Of a stretch of DNA of 64,000 nucleotides, positions 29,012-39,300 are shown piece after piece. How positions within the stretch are numbered: position 1 is the stretch's first letter; each line of letters starts with the position of its first letter. The notes under the pieces were generated by a model. That model was not told the origin of the DNA, did no database searches, and worked only from the letters and a program-made list of their open reading frames with translations. Source of the stretch: Nocardioides pinisoli (GTDB lineage: Bacteria > Actinomycetota > Actinomycetes > Propionibacteriales > Nocardioidaceae); assembly GCF_024199985.1 (NCBI RefSeq), contig NZ_JANARS010000001.1:62001-126000 (forward strand), in the 5' to 3' direction. Both the position numbers and the translations under genes were made by a program.

Positions 29012-30424
29012 CTAGGCAGTCGGTGGCTGGACGCGGGAGAGCGTCCGCGCAGGGATGGTCAGCCACGACACCACTCCGCCGAGGACGAGCAGCGCGGCGC
29101 AGGCGATCATCGCGGTGCCGTAGGCCGCGTCGAACACCGCCGGGTCGCGGTAGTCGTCACCGGCGAGGCCGACCGCCGTGGGCAGCGCGGCGACCGCGAG
29201 CAGGGAGCCGGCGCGCGCCACGGCGTTGTTGATGCCGCTGGCGATGCCGGCCTCCTCGTCGGGTGCGGCGGCCAGGACGGTCGCGGTCAGCGGGGCGACC
29301 ATGAGCGCGAGGCCGAGGCCGAAGACGGTGAGGCCGGGGAGCACGTCGCGCCACCAGGTCACGTCCGGCCCGACGGCCAGCAGCCCCAGCGTGCCGACCG
29401 CCATCACCAGCGGGCCGAACGTCATCGGGATCCGCGGTCCGATCCGCTCACCGAGGGCGCCGCCGCGCGAGGCGAGCAGGAGCATGCAGACGGTGATCGG
29501 CAAGGTGGCCAGGCCGGCCTCGAGGGCGGTGTAGCCGCCGACGGTCTGCAGCTGCAGCACGAGGAAGAACAAGATGGCGCCGAGCGCGGCGTAGACGAGC
29601 AGGGTCATCGCGTTGGCGGCGCTGAACGTGCGGTCACCGAACAGCCCCAGCGGCACCATCGGGGCGCGGGTGTGGCGCTCGACGGAGATGAACGCGACGG
29701 CCGCGAGCACGCCCACGGCGGCCGCCCACACCGTCGTCGGCCCGCCGGCGTCGGTCAGGGCCCACGTCGTCCCGGCCAGCGCCAGCGACGCGAGGGCGGC
29801 CCCGGTGACGTCGAAACGTCCGTGCGCGCGCGGGTCGCGCGTCTCGGGCACCCACGTCTGGGCGAGCCACACCGTGAGCACCGCGAGCGGCAGGTTGATG
29901 AGGAAGATCCAGCGCCACGAGGCGTGGTCGATCAGGAGCCCGCCGACGAGGGGGCCGAGCGCCGCGGCGATGCCGCCCAGGCCCGACCAGGCGCCGATGG
30001 CCCGGCTGCGGTCCTCGGCGCGGAAGGCCCCCTGGATCATCGCCAGGCTGCCCGGCGTGAGCAGCGCGCCGCCGATGCCCTGCAGCACCCGCGCCACGAT
30101 GAGCACCTCGGCGGTCGGCGCGAGGCCGCACAGCAGCGAGGCGATCGCGAACCACACCGTGCCGATGACGAAGACCCGCCGTCGGCCGAGCCGGTCGCCG
30201 AGCGCGCCGCCCAGCAGGATGAGCGAGGCCAGGGAGAGGAAGTAGCCGTTGGTGATCCACTGCAGCTGCGCCAGCGATGCGTCCAGGTCGGCGCCCATCG
30301 ACCGCAGCGCCACGTTGACCACCGTGCCGTCGAGCAGCGTCAGCCCCGACCCCAGGGTGGCGGCGGCCACGACGCCGCGCGCCGTCGGCGTACCCCAGGC
30401 GACTCCGCTCGCGACTCCGGTCAC
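29012..30424 (-). CDS. DHA2-family MFS transporter
   Basis: This ~470-residue, roughly 14-helix protein has TLLDGTVVNVALRSMG (motif D1), LGGALGDRLGRRRVFVIG (motif A), RVLQGIGGALLTPGSLAMI and GPLVGGLLIDHASWRWIFLINLPLAVL (motif C region). GTG 30424 is 6 bases after TAGGGT; an in-frame GTG at 30430 lies directly on that box and is less likely. It is distinct from the DHA2 gene at 15520-17094 (low similarity outside the motifs). Its stop is 10 bases before the M15 lipoprotein start, so they may be co-transcribed. The exported substrate is unknown. Confidence 0.92.
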   Translation of the reverse strand: MTGVASGVAWGTPTARGVVAAATLGSGLTLLDGTVVNVALRSMGADLDASLAQLQWITNGYFLSLASLILLGGALGDRLGRRRVFVIGTVWFAIASLLCGLAPTAEVLIVARVLQGIGGALLTPGSLAMIQGAFRAEDRSRAIGAWSGLGGIAAALGPLVGGLLIDHASWRWIFLINLPLAVLTVWLAQTWVPETRDPRAHGRFDVTGAALASLALAGTTWALTDAGGPTTVWAAAVGVLAAVAFISVERHTRAPMVPLGLFGDRTFSAANAMTLLVYAALGAILFFLVLQLQTVGGYTALEAGLATLPITVCMLLLASRGGALGERIGPRIPMTFGPLVMAVGTLGLLAVGPDVTWWRDVLPGLTVFGLGLALMVAPLTATVLAAAPDEEAGIASGINNAVARAGSLLAVAALPTAVGLAGDDYRDPAVFDAAYGTAMIACAALLVLGGVVSWLTIPARTLSRVQPPTA

Positions 30425-30485
30425 CCGCACACCCTAGGGCCCGGCGGTGACGGGGGCTCCCCTTCGATCGCCCTGCACCCGCTCG

Positions 30486-30553
30486 TCGAGGAGGGACGAA
30501 GCCCCGTCACGCGACCTGACGCGCCTCGGTTCGAGGAGGGACGAAGTCCCGTC
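30486..30553. repeat. two 23-bp direct repeats upstream of the HNH gene
   Basis: The unit TCGAGGAGGGACGAAG, then C or T, then CCCGTC occurs at 30486-30508 and 30531-30553 with one difference. Each unit can fold (GGGAC-GAA-GTCCC in the second). They lie between an MFS start and the DUF222-HNH gene and may be regulatory or the remains of an element boundary. Confidence 0.7.
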
Positions 30554-30647
30554 TGGGAACCAGCCGCCAAACCCCAGCGAGCAACCGTCCACAGCCGCGT
30601 CTGCCGTCGGCGGGTCGTTGTCAGTGGCCGAGCATAGAATCGAACAC

Positions 30648-32105
30648 ATGATCGAAGCGCTGGCAGGGCCCGAAGCAGGTGAGGCGCAGGACCTCACCGC
30701 CTCTGACCTGCTCGCGACGATCAAGGCCTCCCGCGACATCGAGCAGGCCGAGGCCGCCCGCCAGCTCGTCCTCGCCGCTCACTGGGCCGACCTGCACCCG
30801 CCGGAATCGATCCACGACGCGGCCGTGTTCTCGATGGCTGCCGGCGGTCGTGAGCACGAGGAGCCCATCGCGGGTGAGGGGTGCCCGCTGGTGGCGGAGT
30901 TCTGCGTGGCCGAGCTCGGCGGCGTCCTCGGGACCTCGACGACGGCGGCCAAGAGGCTCATCGGGCATGCCCTGGAGCTGCGCCACCGCCTGCCGCGGCT
31001 GTGGGCCCAGGTGCACGCCGGCCGGGTGCCGGCGTGGCGGGCCCGGCTGGTGGCCGAGACCACCATCCACTCCACACCCGCGCTGACCCGGGAGGCGGCG
31101 GCGTTCGTGGACGCGCAGGTGGCCGCGGTGGCGGGGAGGGTCGGCCCCGCGCAGCTCGACCGGCTCGTCGCCGAGGCGATCACGCGGTTCGACCTCGCCG
31201 AGGCTGACCCGACGGCGGATCCGGAGGACGGCTGGCTCCACGTCGACCCCCGTCACGTCACCATCGACACCCAGGAGGTCCACTTCGCCGGCACGATGCG
31301 GATGGAGGCCGAGCTCGACATCGCCGATGCCTTGGACCTCGACCGGGCGCTCGTCCACGGTGCGGCGACGTTGAAGGCACTCGGCTCCACCGAGTCCCTC
31401 AACGTCCGCCGGGCCAAGGCCCTTGGGGACCTGGCCCGCACCCAGACCGCCCTCGACCTCCACACCCAAGGCTCCGCCCCGGCCAGGACAACGGCCACCC
31501 AGTCGAATGACGACCAGCTGCCGGCGGCGCGGGAGGTCGTCCTGCACGCCCACTTCGACGCCAACCTCGACGACCTGTCGACCGTGTTCGGTCCCACCGG
31601 ACGCCTGGAGGAGGGCCCGCGGCTGGTGCTGCTCGACCAGATCAAGGCGTGGTGCGCCGACACCCGCACCAAGGTCACCATCAAGCCCGTCATCGACCTC
31701 AACGCCGACCTCTCGACACCCGCGTACGCGGTGCCGGACAAGCTGCGCGAGCAGGTCATCCTCCGCGACCGCACCTGCGTCTTCCCCTGGTGCACGCGAC
31801 CCGCGCGGCGAGCCGACATCGACCACGTCATCCCCCACGACCCCGACGCCGCCGCAGAAGGACGCGAGCAGCCAGGGCCGACACAGACCGACAACCTCGC
31901 CTGCCTGTGCCGCACCCACCACCGGCTGAAGACACACTCGGCATGGCGCTACGAGATGGTCGCGCCAGGGGCCTTCGAGTGGACCAGCCCCCACGGGCAC
32001 CGCTACCGCCGCGACCACACCGGCACCGAACACATCGACCCACCGCTCACGAGGTCGGCCGATCCGCCGGATCCACCCGGCATTCCACGACCCCGCCGAC
32101 CATGA
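30648..32105 (+). CDS. DUF222 / HNH endonuclease-like protein (13E12 type)
   Basis: This 485-residue protein is of the multi-copy actinobacterial DUF222-HNH family (the REP13E12 group of mycobacteria is a named relative). The N-terminal ~330 residues are helical DUF222 (LGTSTTAAKRLIGHALELRHRLPRLWAQVHAGRVPAWRARLVAE). The C-terminal HNH module has CVFPWCTRPARRADIDHVIPHDPDA, DNLACLCRTHHRLKTHSAWRYEM, with paired zinc cysteines and the catalytic His. ATG 30648 was chosen because the annotated DUF222 start follows and upstream sequence holds the direct repeats at 30486-30553. Such genes are often mobile or repeated; function is uncertain. Confidence 0.9.
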   Translation: MIEALAGPEAGEAQDLTASDLLATIKASRDIEQAEAARQLVLAAHWADLHPPESIHDAAVFSMAAGGREHEEPIAGEGCPLVAEFCVAELGGVLGTSTTAAKRLIGHALELRHRLPRLWAQVHAGRVPAWRARLVAETTIHSTPALTREAAAFVDAQVAAVAGRVGPAQLDRLVAEAITRFDLAEADPTADPEDGWLHVDPRHVTIDTQEVHFAGTMRMEAELDIADALDLDRALVHGAATLKALGSTESLNVRRAKALGDLARTQTALDLHTQGSAPARTTATQSNDDQLPAAREVVLHAHFDANLDDLSTVFGPTGRLEEGPRLVLLDQIKAWCADTRTKVTIKPVIDLNADLSTPAYAVPDKLREQVILRDRTCVFPWCTRPARRADIDHVIPHDPDAAAEGREQPGPTQTDNLACLCRTHHRLKTHSAWRYEMVAPGAFEWTSPHGHRYRRDHTGTEHIDPPLTRSADPPDPPGIPRPRRP

Positions 32106-32454
32106 CCAAGCCCCGCACCCCGCCACCCACCAGATGGCGGGGCCACAGGCACGTTCAAGCAGCGCCCGCGACGAGGCGCCCTCGATCAGTCGGCGTTGGC
32201 ACGCCGGCCGACCGAGCTGGCAGCGCTCCGCCCCGCCGTCGAGGGACAGAGGGCCCGACATCCCCCCGCGCAGTGAAGGCCCCTCGTCCCGGGCGCGGCT
32301 CCCACCGGTTCGCGACCGGGTTGGCGGCACGGGCGGGTCTCTGGGAAGACCCTCGCTCGCCGACGGACCCGCCCTTGATCGAGGGGTGGCCCCTGACCTC
32401 GGACCGACCAGCCCGCAGCGCGCAAGCGGCGCGAACCCGAGCGACCGCCCGGCC
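32106..32454 (+). terminator. intergenic gap with terminator hairpin at 32118-32142
   Basis: The hairpin CCCCGCCA / TGGCGGGG (9-nt loop) lies 13 bases after the HNH stop and is a good terminator. The remaining ~310 bases up to the TetR stop show no coding bias that I trust and no promoter or repeat I can support. Confidence 0.6.
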
Positions 32455-33018
32455 TCAGCCCTGCAGCACCCGCCCGGCCAGCCAGGCGATGTCGGCGGCC
32501 GTCTCCTCGGGTGAGCCCGAGGGCTGCATGACGTGGCTCAGCACGACGCGCACGACCATGTCGATGGCGGGGTCGAGGTGGGCGGCGTCGATGCCCGGGG
32601 CGTACGGCGCCACGCGCGCGCTGATGACGTCCTTGGCCGCGCCGAGCAGCGAGCCGGCGTTGGTCGTCAGCAGCGGCAGCAGCTCGGTGTCGGCGCCGTG
32701 GGTCGCGCTGACGACGGCGTGCAGCAGCTTGTTGGCGCTGGCGTAGGTGAGCACGTCGGTGACCGCGCGCTCGATGGCCCGGGTGAGGTCGGCGGGCTCG
32801 GCGTCGAAGGCCTGCTCGACGACCTGCAGGAAGCGGGCGAGCTCCTCGAGGATCATCGTCTCGGCGAGCGCCGGCTTGGAGCCGACCTCGTTGTAGACGG
32901 TCTGGCGGCTCACCCCGGCCGCGTCGGCGAGCCGGGCCATGGTGACCGCGGCCCAGCCCGACGACGTCGTCATCTCCACAGCCGCGGCGACGATGCGCGC
33001 GCGTGTCGTGGTCGCCAT
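32455..33018 (-). CDS. TetR-family regulator
   Basis: This 187-residue protein has the N-terminal HTH TRARIVAAAVEMTTSSGWAAVTMARLADAAGVSRQTVYNEVGSKPALAE, where the usual YxHFxxK is YNEVGSK. The ligand-binding part is all-helical and contains no recognised pocket motif. ATG 33018. It lies directly downstream of the OFA transporter on the same strand (47 bases), so it may be part of the formate operon or regulate it. No convincing palindrome was found at its own start. Confidence 0.88.
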   Translation of the reverse strand: MATTTRARIVAAAVEMTTSSGWAAVTMARLADAAGVSRQTVYNEVGSKPALAETMILEELARFLQVVEQAFDAEPADLTRAIERAVTDVLTYASANKLLHAVVSATHGADTELLPLLTTNAGSLLGAAKDVISARVAPYAPGIDAAHLDPAIDMVVRVVLSHVMQPSGSPEETAADIAWLAGRVLQG

Positions 33019-33065
33019 GGCCCGAGTCTGGCAGGCCTCCCCCGAAACCGAACCCGAACCCGGCC

Positions 33066-34355
33066 TCAGTCGTGCTCGGCGTGCCGGCCGGCGGGCACCT
33101 TGGTGACGAAGGTCAGGGCGACCGAGACGAGCGCGATGACACCGATGGTGGTGTAGGCGACCGTGTAGGCCTTCTCCTCACCGATCAGCGCCGAGGCGAT
33201 GAGTGGGCCGATGATGCCGCCGAGGCTCCAGCCGACGAGCATGAGGCCGTAGATCGCGCCGGCGTTGCGGACGCCGAAGAAGTCGCCGGCGGTCGCAGGC
33301 ATCGTGCCGAACGTGCCGCCGTAGCAGAGGTAGATGATCGCGGCGAGCACGGAGAACAGGAGCACGCTGCCGGCGTGCGGGAGCAGGATCAGGCAGATGC
33401 CCTGCAGGGCCAGGATCGCGGCGAAGGTCCTCATCCGGCCGATGCGGTCGGACATGCCGGCCCAGAAGATGCGTCCGGCGCCGTTGAAGATCGCGAGCAC
33501 GCCCACCAGGGTCGCGGCACCAGTGACGCTGACGCCGGCGATGTCGGTCGCGCTGAGCTTGGCCTGCGAGATCAGCGCGATCCCGGCGCTGACGCTCAGG
33601 GTGAGGATCGCGGTGAGGAGGTACCACTGCGGCGTGCGCAGGGCCTCGCCCTGGGTGTAGTCCTTGCCGGCCTTCTCGGCCGCGCCGCCGGCGGTCTTCT
33701 CGGCACCGGGCACGACGTAGTCGGCGGGCGGGTTGCGGAAGATGGAGGCACCCACCAGCGACATCAGCAGGTAGGCGATGCCGAGCGGGAGGAAGGCGCT
33801 CGTCGGGTCCTCGGGGTCGCGGTCGATGAGCCACTGCGCCACCGGGGAGGTGAGCACCGCGCCGAAGCCGAAGCCGCCGACCGCGAGACCGGTGATGAGC
33901 CCCGTCTTGTCGGGGAACCACTTCTGCAGCATGGCGATCGGCACGATGTAGGCGCAGCCGAGGCCGAAGCCGCTGATCACGCCGTAGCCGAGGATGAGCA
34001 GCCAGTAGTCGTCGGCGCCGTTGGTCAGCCCGGCCAGCAGGATGCCGATCGAGTAGATGACGCCACCGGCGAGCGCCACGACGCGGGGACCCCTCGCGTC
34101 CTGCACGCGGCCCCCGACATAGCTGCCGATGAAGATCATGCCGATGGTCACGGTGAACGGCATCGAGGCGCGCACCTTGCTGAGCTCCCACGACTGGGCG
34201 TTCTCCAGGGCACCGCCGAAGACCGACCAGGCGTACACGGCGCCGATCGAGAACTGCAGGAGCAGCCCTCCGGCGACCAGCAGCCAGCGGAAGCCGCCCG
34301 GGGTCGAGCTGTCGTTCGCGGCGTCGTCGCGCGTGCGGGTGGGTGTGGGGTCCAT
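33066..34355 (-). CDS. OFA-family MFS transporter (oxalate/formate antiporter type)
   Basis: This 429-residue protein has about 12 hydrophobic segments. It begins GGFRWLLVAGGLLLQFSIGAVYAWSVFGGAL, typical of OFA-family MFS proteins, with GSYVGGRVQDARGPR as motif A and GFGLGCAYIVPIAMLQKWFPDKTGLITGLAVGGFGFGA in TM4-5. ATG 34355 follows GAAGGAG by 7 bases. It is the fourth gene behind the formate dehydrogenase subunits, which supports formate (or oxalate/formate exchange) as substrate, moving formate across the membrane for oxidation. Confidence 0.9.
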   Translation of the reverse strand: MDPTPTRTRDDAANDSSTPGGFRWLLVAGGLLLQFSIGAVYAWSVFGGALENAQSWELSKVRASMPFTVTIGMIFIGSYVGGRVQDARGPRVVALAGGVIYSIGILLAGLTNGADDYWLLILGYGVISGFGLGCAYIVPIAMLQKWFPDKTGLITGLAVGGFGFGAVLTSPVAQWLIDRDPEDPTSAFLPLGIAYLLMSLVGASIFRNPPADYVVPGAEKTAGGAAEKAGKDYTQGEALRTPQWYLLTAILTLSVSAGIALISQAKLSATDIAGVSVTGAATLVGVLAIFNGAGRIFWAGMSDRIGRMRTFAAILALQGICLILLPHAGSVLLFSVLAAIIYLCYGGTFGTMPATAGDFFGVRNAGAIYGLMLVGWSLGGIIGPLIASALIGEEKAYTVAYTTIGVIALVSVALTFVTKVPAGRHAEHD

Positions 34356-34408
34356 GCCTGTCTCCTTCGTCCGGCCCGGCCGTCCGACGGCCCGAGATGA
34401 CCTGTCGC

Positions 34409-35455
34409 TCAGCCCTGGTGGCGCACCTGTTCGCCGCGCTCGACCCGCTCGCGCTGCGGCACCACCGTGTACTTCGGGTCCCTGGCCGAGGCCATCCCGG
34501 CCTCGTAGACACCCAGGCGGGTGCAGAACGAGCCGGCCATGAGTGCAGTACCCGAAACGACCGAGAGCACACGGCTGCGACCGCCGAGGAGCGCGCCCGC
34601 GGCACCCGCCGCGGTCAGCACCTTGCTGGCCCGCATCCACCGACCGGCGCTGCCGGTGTGGAGCGTCTCGGCCGACAGGCCCATCGACGCCTCCATGCGG
34701 TGGGCCATCAGCAGCTCGACGGCGGCGCCGCCGACGGCGAAGGTGCGGGCGGGTCCGGCCTCGGCGACGGGGGCGGTGACCATCGCCCACCCGCCGGAGG
34801 CCGCGGCGGCGGAGCCGCAGAAGACGAAGGGGAGCTCCTCGTGGGCGTCGTGCCACGCCGGCGTGGCGGTGTCGGCGAGCAGCACGGCGGTGTACGCCGC
34901 CACGGGCGGGGCGGTGACGGCCCCCACCAGCCCGGCCGGGCGTCCCAGCCGCAGCAGCAGGCGCACCGGCCCGCGCTGCCAGCGGGTGGGCAGCATGCCG
35001 ACCAGCTCGGCGGCCGACGCCAGGCCGGCGAACGGCCCGTGCAGCGACAGGATCCAGGTGCCGACCGACATCGGCGAGGTCAGCTTGACCACGCGCAGCA
35101 TGTTGAGGAACCGGCTCGGCTTGCCGAGGTCGTGGACCAGGGCGACGATGCTGAGCAGCAGCGCGACGAGCGAGCCGATCCGGCCGGCACGCCGCAGCCC
35201 GGGCCGGTCGGTCAGGTCCGCACCGCCCGCGAGGAGCGAGGAGCCGGCGGCGACGCCGCCGGTGAAGAGGTAGTAGGCGATGTCGTGCTCCCACGGCGCG
35301 GCCTTGACGATCGGCCGGCCGTAGTAGGACGTGAAGTCGGCGTCGGGCACCATCACCCGGTCGGCGCCGCGGTTCCTGCCCCGCGAGCGGCCGGGGCTGC
35401 CGCCGTGCCGGACCTGCGTGCCGGAGCCGGAGCCGTCACCCTGGGGCGCGTTCAC
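34409..35455 (-). CDS. formate dehydrogenase membrane subunit, NrfD/PsrC family
   Basis: This 348-residue integral membrane protein starts at GTG 35455, overlapping the beta-subunit stop. After a ~50-residue basic, glycine-rich N-terminus come about eight hydrophobic helices. FTSYYGRPIVKAAPWEHDIAYYLFTGGVAAGSSLLA and the SPMSVGTWILSLHG segment are characteristic of NrfD/PsrC-like quinone-reacting anchors. It replaces the cytochrome b556 gamma subunit of the E. coli enzyme. It should pass electrons from the beta subunit to menaquinone. Confidence 0.88.
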   Translation of the reverse strand: MNAPQGDGSGSGTQVRHGGSPGRSRGRNRGADRVMVPDADFTSYYGRPIVKAAPWEHDIAYYLFTGGVAAGSSLLAGGADLTDRPGLRRAGRIGSLVALLLSIVALVHDLGKPSRFLNMLRVVKLTSPMSVGTWILSLHGPFAGLASAAELVGMLPTRWQRGPVRLLLRLGRPAGLVGAVTAPPVAAYTAVLLADTATPAWHDAHEELPFVFCGSAAAASGGWAMVTAPVAEAGPARTFAVGGAAVELLMAHRMEASMGLSAETLHTGSAGRWMRASKVLTAAGAAGALLGGRSRVLSVVSGTALMAGSFCTRLGVYEAGMASARDPKYTVVPQRERVERGEQVRHQG

Positions 35456-36363
35456 CGGCGCCTCCGCACGAACGACAGTGCCGCGCCGATGAGCAGCGCC
35501 GTGCCGGCCTGGCCGGCCCGGGTGAACATCCGCGGGAGGTCCTTGGTCGTGACGACCGGGTCCGGGGGCAGGCCGTAGACCTCGGGCTCGTCGAGCAGCA
35601 GGAACATCGCGCCGGTGCCGCCCACCCCGTCGTCGGGGTCGTTGCCGTAGAGCCGGGCGTCCATCACGCCGCGCTCGTGGAGCAGCGCCACCCGCTCGTC
35701 CGCGCGCTGGCGCAGCTCGTCGACGTCGCCGTAGAGGATCGACTCCGTCGGGCAGGCCGCCGCGCACGCCGGGCGCTGGCCGTCCGTCAGGCGGTCGTAG
35801 CAGAGCGTGCACTTCTGCGCGATGCCCACCTTGGGGTCGCCCTCGGGCCCCTTGCGCCGGTCGATGACGCCGTACGGGCAGGCCGCGACGCAGTAGCCGC
35901 AGCCGTTGCAGATGTCGTCCTGCACCACGACCGTGCCGAACTCGCTGCGGAACAGTGAGCCGGTGGGGCACACGTCGAGGCAGGCGGCGTGCGTGCAGTG
36001 CTTGCACACGTCGGACGACATCAGCCACTGGAAGTCGGGCTTCTCGTCCTCCGGCACGTCGCTCACCGGCGCCCCGACCGCGGGCATGCCGAGGTCGACC
36101 GCGGGCTTCGTCGCCGGCTTCTCGATGAAGGCCACGTGGCGCCACTGGTTGGCGTTGAGCGAGTGGCTGTTGTCGTAGGACGTGCCGAGCATCTCGAAGA
36201 GGTTCTCCGGGACGTCGTTCCACTCCTTGCAGGCCACCTCGCAGGCCTTGCAGCCGATGCAGACGCTGGTGTCGGTGAAGAAGCCCTTGCGCTTGGGTGG
36301 GTCGGTGTAGCCGGCGTCGGGCGCCGGGTCGAGCGGTCCGAAGAGGCTGTTGCGGCCGATCAC
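35452..36363 (-). CDS. fdhB: formate dehydrogenase iron-sulfur (beta) subunit
   Basis: This 303-residue protein starts at GTG 36363, overlapping the alpha-subunit stop (GTGA). Four ferredoxin-type clusters are visible: CIGCKACEVACKEW, CKHCTHAACLDVCPTG, CNGCGYCVAACPYG, and CTLCYDRLTDGQRPACAAACPT. The C-terminal segment TALLIGAALSF followed by RRRR is a likely membrane anchor, as in FdnH. It wires the molybdenum/tungsten site of the alpha subunit to the NrfD subunit. Coupled overlaps on both sides indicate stoichiometric synthesis. Confidence 0.94.
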   Translation of the reverse strand: MIGRNSLFGPLDPAPDAGYTDPPKRKGFFTDTSVCIGCKACEVACKEWNDVPENLFEMLGTSYDNSHSLNANQWRHVAFIEKPATKPAVDLGMPAVGAPVSDVPEDEKPDFQWLMSSDVCKHCTHAACLDVCPTGSLFRSEFGTVVVQDDICNGCGYCVAACPYGVIDRRKGPEGDPKVGIAQKCTLCYDRLTDGQRPACAAACPTESILYGDVDELRQRADERVALLHERGVMDARLYGNDPDDGVGGTGAMFLLLDEPEVYGLPPDPVVTTKDLPRMFTRAGQAGTALLIGAALSFVRRRR

Positions 36364-39300
36364 GGGCCCTCCTGGTCGTCGTCGCTGGTGTCGGCCGCCG
36401 CCAGGGAGCGGGCCTGGGCGTCCTCGGACGCGGTGACGATCCTGGCGTGCACGTGCTCGCCCACCCCGGCCCGGCGGCCGTAGTCGGCGACGAGCTCGCG
36501 CAGCGCGGCACCGGTCGGCCGCCGCCCCGGGCGTACGTCGCAGGTGCCGACCTTGCTCTCCTGGATCAGGACGTTGGGGTCGAGCGAGATGCCGAACAGG
36601 TCGTTGGCGGAGTCGCCGCGGACCAGTCCGCCGCCGCCCCAGTGGTAGGGCATCCAGACCTGGTGGACCGTACGCCCCTCGACCCGCAGCGGCCGCAGCC
36701 GTTCGGTGACCATCACCCGGCCCTCGATGGCCGAGCGGGCGGTCACGACGTGGCACCAGCCCATGTGCTCGAGGCCGCGCTCCGCGGCCAGCGCCGGTGA
36801 CACCTCGACGAACATCTCCGGCTGCAGCTCGGCGAGGTGCTCGAGGTAGCGGCTCATGCCGCCGGCCGTGTGGTGCTCGGTGAGCCGGCTCGTGGTGAAG
36901 ACGAACGGGAACACGTCGCTGTGCTCCTCCGGGGGCGCCGGGTTCATCACGTTGTCGTCGCGGCGGTACTCCTTGCGCGTCGGGTTGGCCTGCTGACCGT
37001 AGATCGGGTTGCGGAACGGCGACTCGACCGGCTCGTAGTGGGTGGGCATCGGACCGTCGATGAGGCCCTGCGGCACGTAGAGCGCACCCTTCCCGTCGCC
37101 CTGCATGATGAACGGGTCGACGCCCTCGATCGCCTCGACGCCCTCGGAGCCCTCAGGCGCGCGGTAGGACGGCGGCTTGGTCTTCTCGAAGTCCGGTACG
37201 TCGTCGCCGACCCACTGCTGCTCGTCCTCGTCCCACCACACGTAGGCCTTGCGCTCGCTCCACGGCTGGCCGTCGGGGTCGGCCGACGCGCGGTTGTAGA
37301 GGATGCGGCGGTTGAGCGGCCAGGCCCAGCCCCACTCGGGTGCGACGAAGGACTGGTCGTGGCGGGACTTGCGGCGGTTGGCCTGGTTGACGCCGTCGGC
37401 GAAGACCCCGGTGTAGATCCAGCAGCCGCCGGCCGTCGAGCCGTCGGCTTTCATCTCCACGAAGCTCGACAACGGCCGGCCAGTCGCGACCTCGTAGCCG
37501 TTGATCTCCTTCAGCACCGCCTCGGCGCTGGGCTCGCCCCAGGCGTGCGCCCCGTCGGTGCCGAGGGTGCCCTCGCCGTGCACCGGGTAGTCCCACGCCA
37601 GGTCGAGCACGGGACGGTCGCGCTCGTCGCCCGAGCCGGCCAGACGCTCGCGGACCATCCGGCCGAGGTGGTAGAAGAACCACAGCTCCGAGCGGCAGTC
37701 GCCCGGCGGGTCGACCGCCTTCTCGCGCCACTGCAGCATCCGCTGGGTCTGGGTGAACGTGCCCTCCTTCTCGGCGTAGGACGCGGCCGGGAAGAGGAAG
37801 ACCTCGGTGCGGCACTCCTCCGGCACGATCTCGCCGGTCGCGACCTCGGGTGCGTCCTTCCAGAACGACGCGCTCTCGATCTCGAAGAGGTCGCGCACGA
37901 CGAGCCAGTCGAGGTTGGCCATGCCGAGCCGCTGGGCGCGGCCGTGGGCCGACCCGACGGCGGGGTTCTGGCCGAGGAGGAAGTAGCCGGAGACCTTGCC
38001 GTCGATCATGTCGAGCACGGTGCGGTAGGTGCCGTGGTCGCCCGTGATCTTGGGCAGGTAGTCGAAGCAGTAGTCGTTGTCGGCCGTCGCCGCGTCGCCC
38101 CAGTAGGCCTTGAGCAGGTTGACGGTGTAGGCGTCCGCCTTGGACCAGAAGCCCTTGCTGCCCGGGTTGCGGATGCTGTCGACGTAGTCGGTCAGCGTCG
38201 GGTGCTGGTCGGGGTTGGGCATCGGCAGGTAGCCCGGGAGGATGTTGAACAGGGTCGGGATGTCGGTCGAGCCCTGGATGCTGGCGTGGCCGCGCAGCGC
38301 CATGATGCCGCCGCCGGGACGGCCCATGTTGCCCAGCAGCAGCTGGAGGATCGCGCCCGTGCGGATGTATTGCACGCCGACGCTGTGCTGCGTCCAGCCG
38401 ACGCTGTAGACCAGCGCGGTCGTGCGCTCGCGACCGGAGTTCTCCGTCCACGCCCGGCAGACCTCGAGGAAGTCCTCCTGGCTGACGCCGCAGGTCTGCT
38501 CGACCACCTCGGGCGTGTAGCGGGCGAAGTGGCGCCGGAGCACCTGGTAGACGCAGCGGGGGTGCTGGAGCGTCTCGTCGCGCCGCGGCTTGCCCTCGAC
38601 CTGCATGCCGTGGGCCTCGTGCTGCAGGCCGGCGGCGGACTCGCGCTGGTCCGAGGTCTCCTCGGAGTCGTCGGCCTGTGCCCCGCTCTGCTGGCCCGGG
38701 GCGTCCTCGACGTCGTACTGCCAGCTGGTGGGGTCGTAGGTCCGCTTGTCGGGGTCGAAGCCGCTGAAGAGCCCGTCGAGGTCGTCGGTGTCCTCGAACC
38801 TGTCGCTGACGATCGTCGCCGCGTTGGTGTAGTTGACGACGTAGTCGCGGAAGTCGAGGCCGTTCTCGAGGACGTAGCGGATGATCCCGCCGAGGAAGGC
38901 GATGTCGCTGCCCACGCGGATCGGGACGTGCTTGTCCGCCACCGCGCTGGTGCGGGTGAACCGCGGGTCGACGTGGATCACCTTGGCGCCGCGCTTCTGC
39001 GCCTCCACCACCCACTGGAAGCCCACCGGGTGGGCCTCGGCCATGTTGGAGCCCTGGATGACGATGCAGTCCGCGTTGGCCAGGTCAGCCGTGAAGCCGG
39101 TGGCGCCGCCGCGTCCGAAGCTGGTCCCCAGACCGGGGACGGTGGCGGAGTGTCAAATACGCGCCTGGTTCTCGATCTGGATGGCGCCCATCGCGGTGAA
39201 GAGCTTCTTGATGAGGTAGTTCTCCTCGTTGTCGAGCGTCGCGCCCCCGAGGCTGGCGATGCCCATCGTGCGGCGCACGCGCCGGTCCTTCTCGTCGAGC

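Noticed and set aside
27743..30637. 964-residue plus-strand ORF opposite the M15 and MFS genes
   Set aside because: Composition (Arg/Gly/Ala/Asp/Val-rich, no domain) is that of an antisense shadow of two well-supported genes; the same applies to many long opposite-strand ORFs here.
39153..39155. In-frame TGA splitting formate dehydrogenase alpha into two ORFs, as a frameshift/pseudogene
   Set aside because: Context R-I-U-H-S, the SECIS hairpin, and complete sel genes beside it show selenocysteine recoding; both halves are in the same frame.
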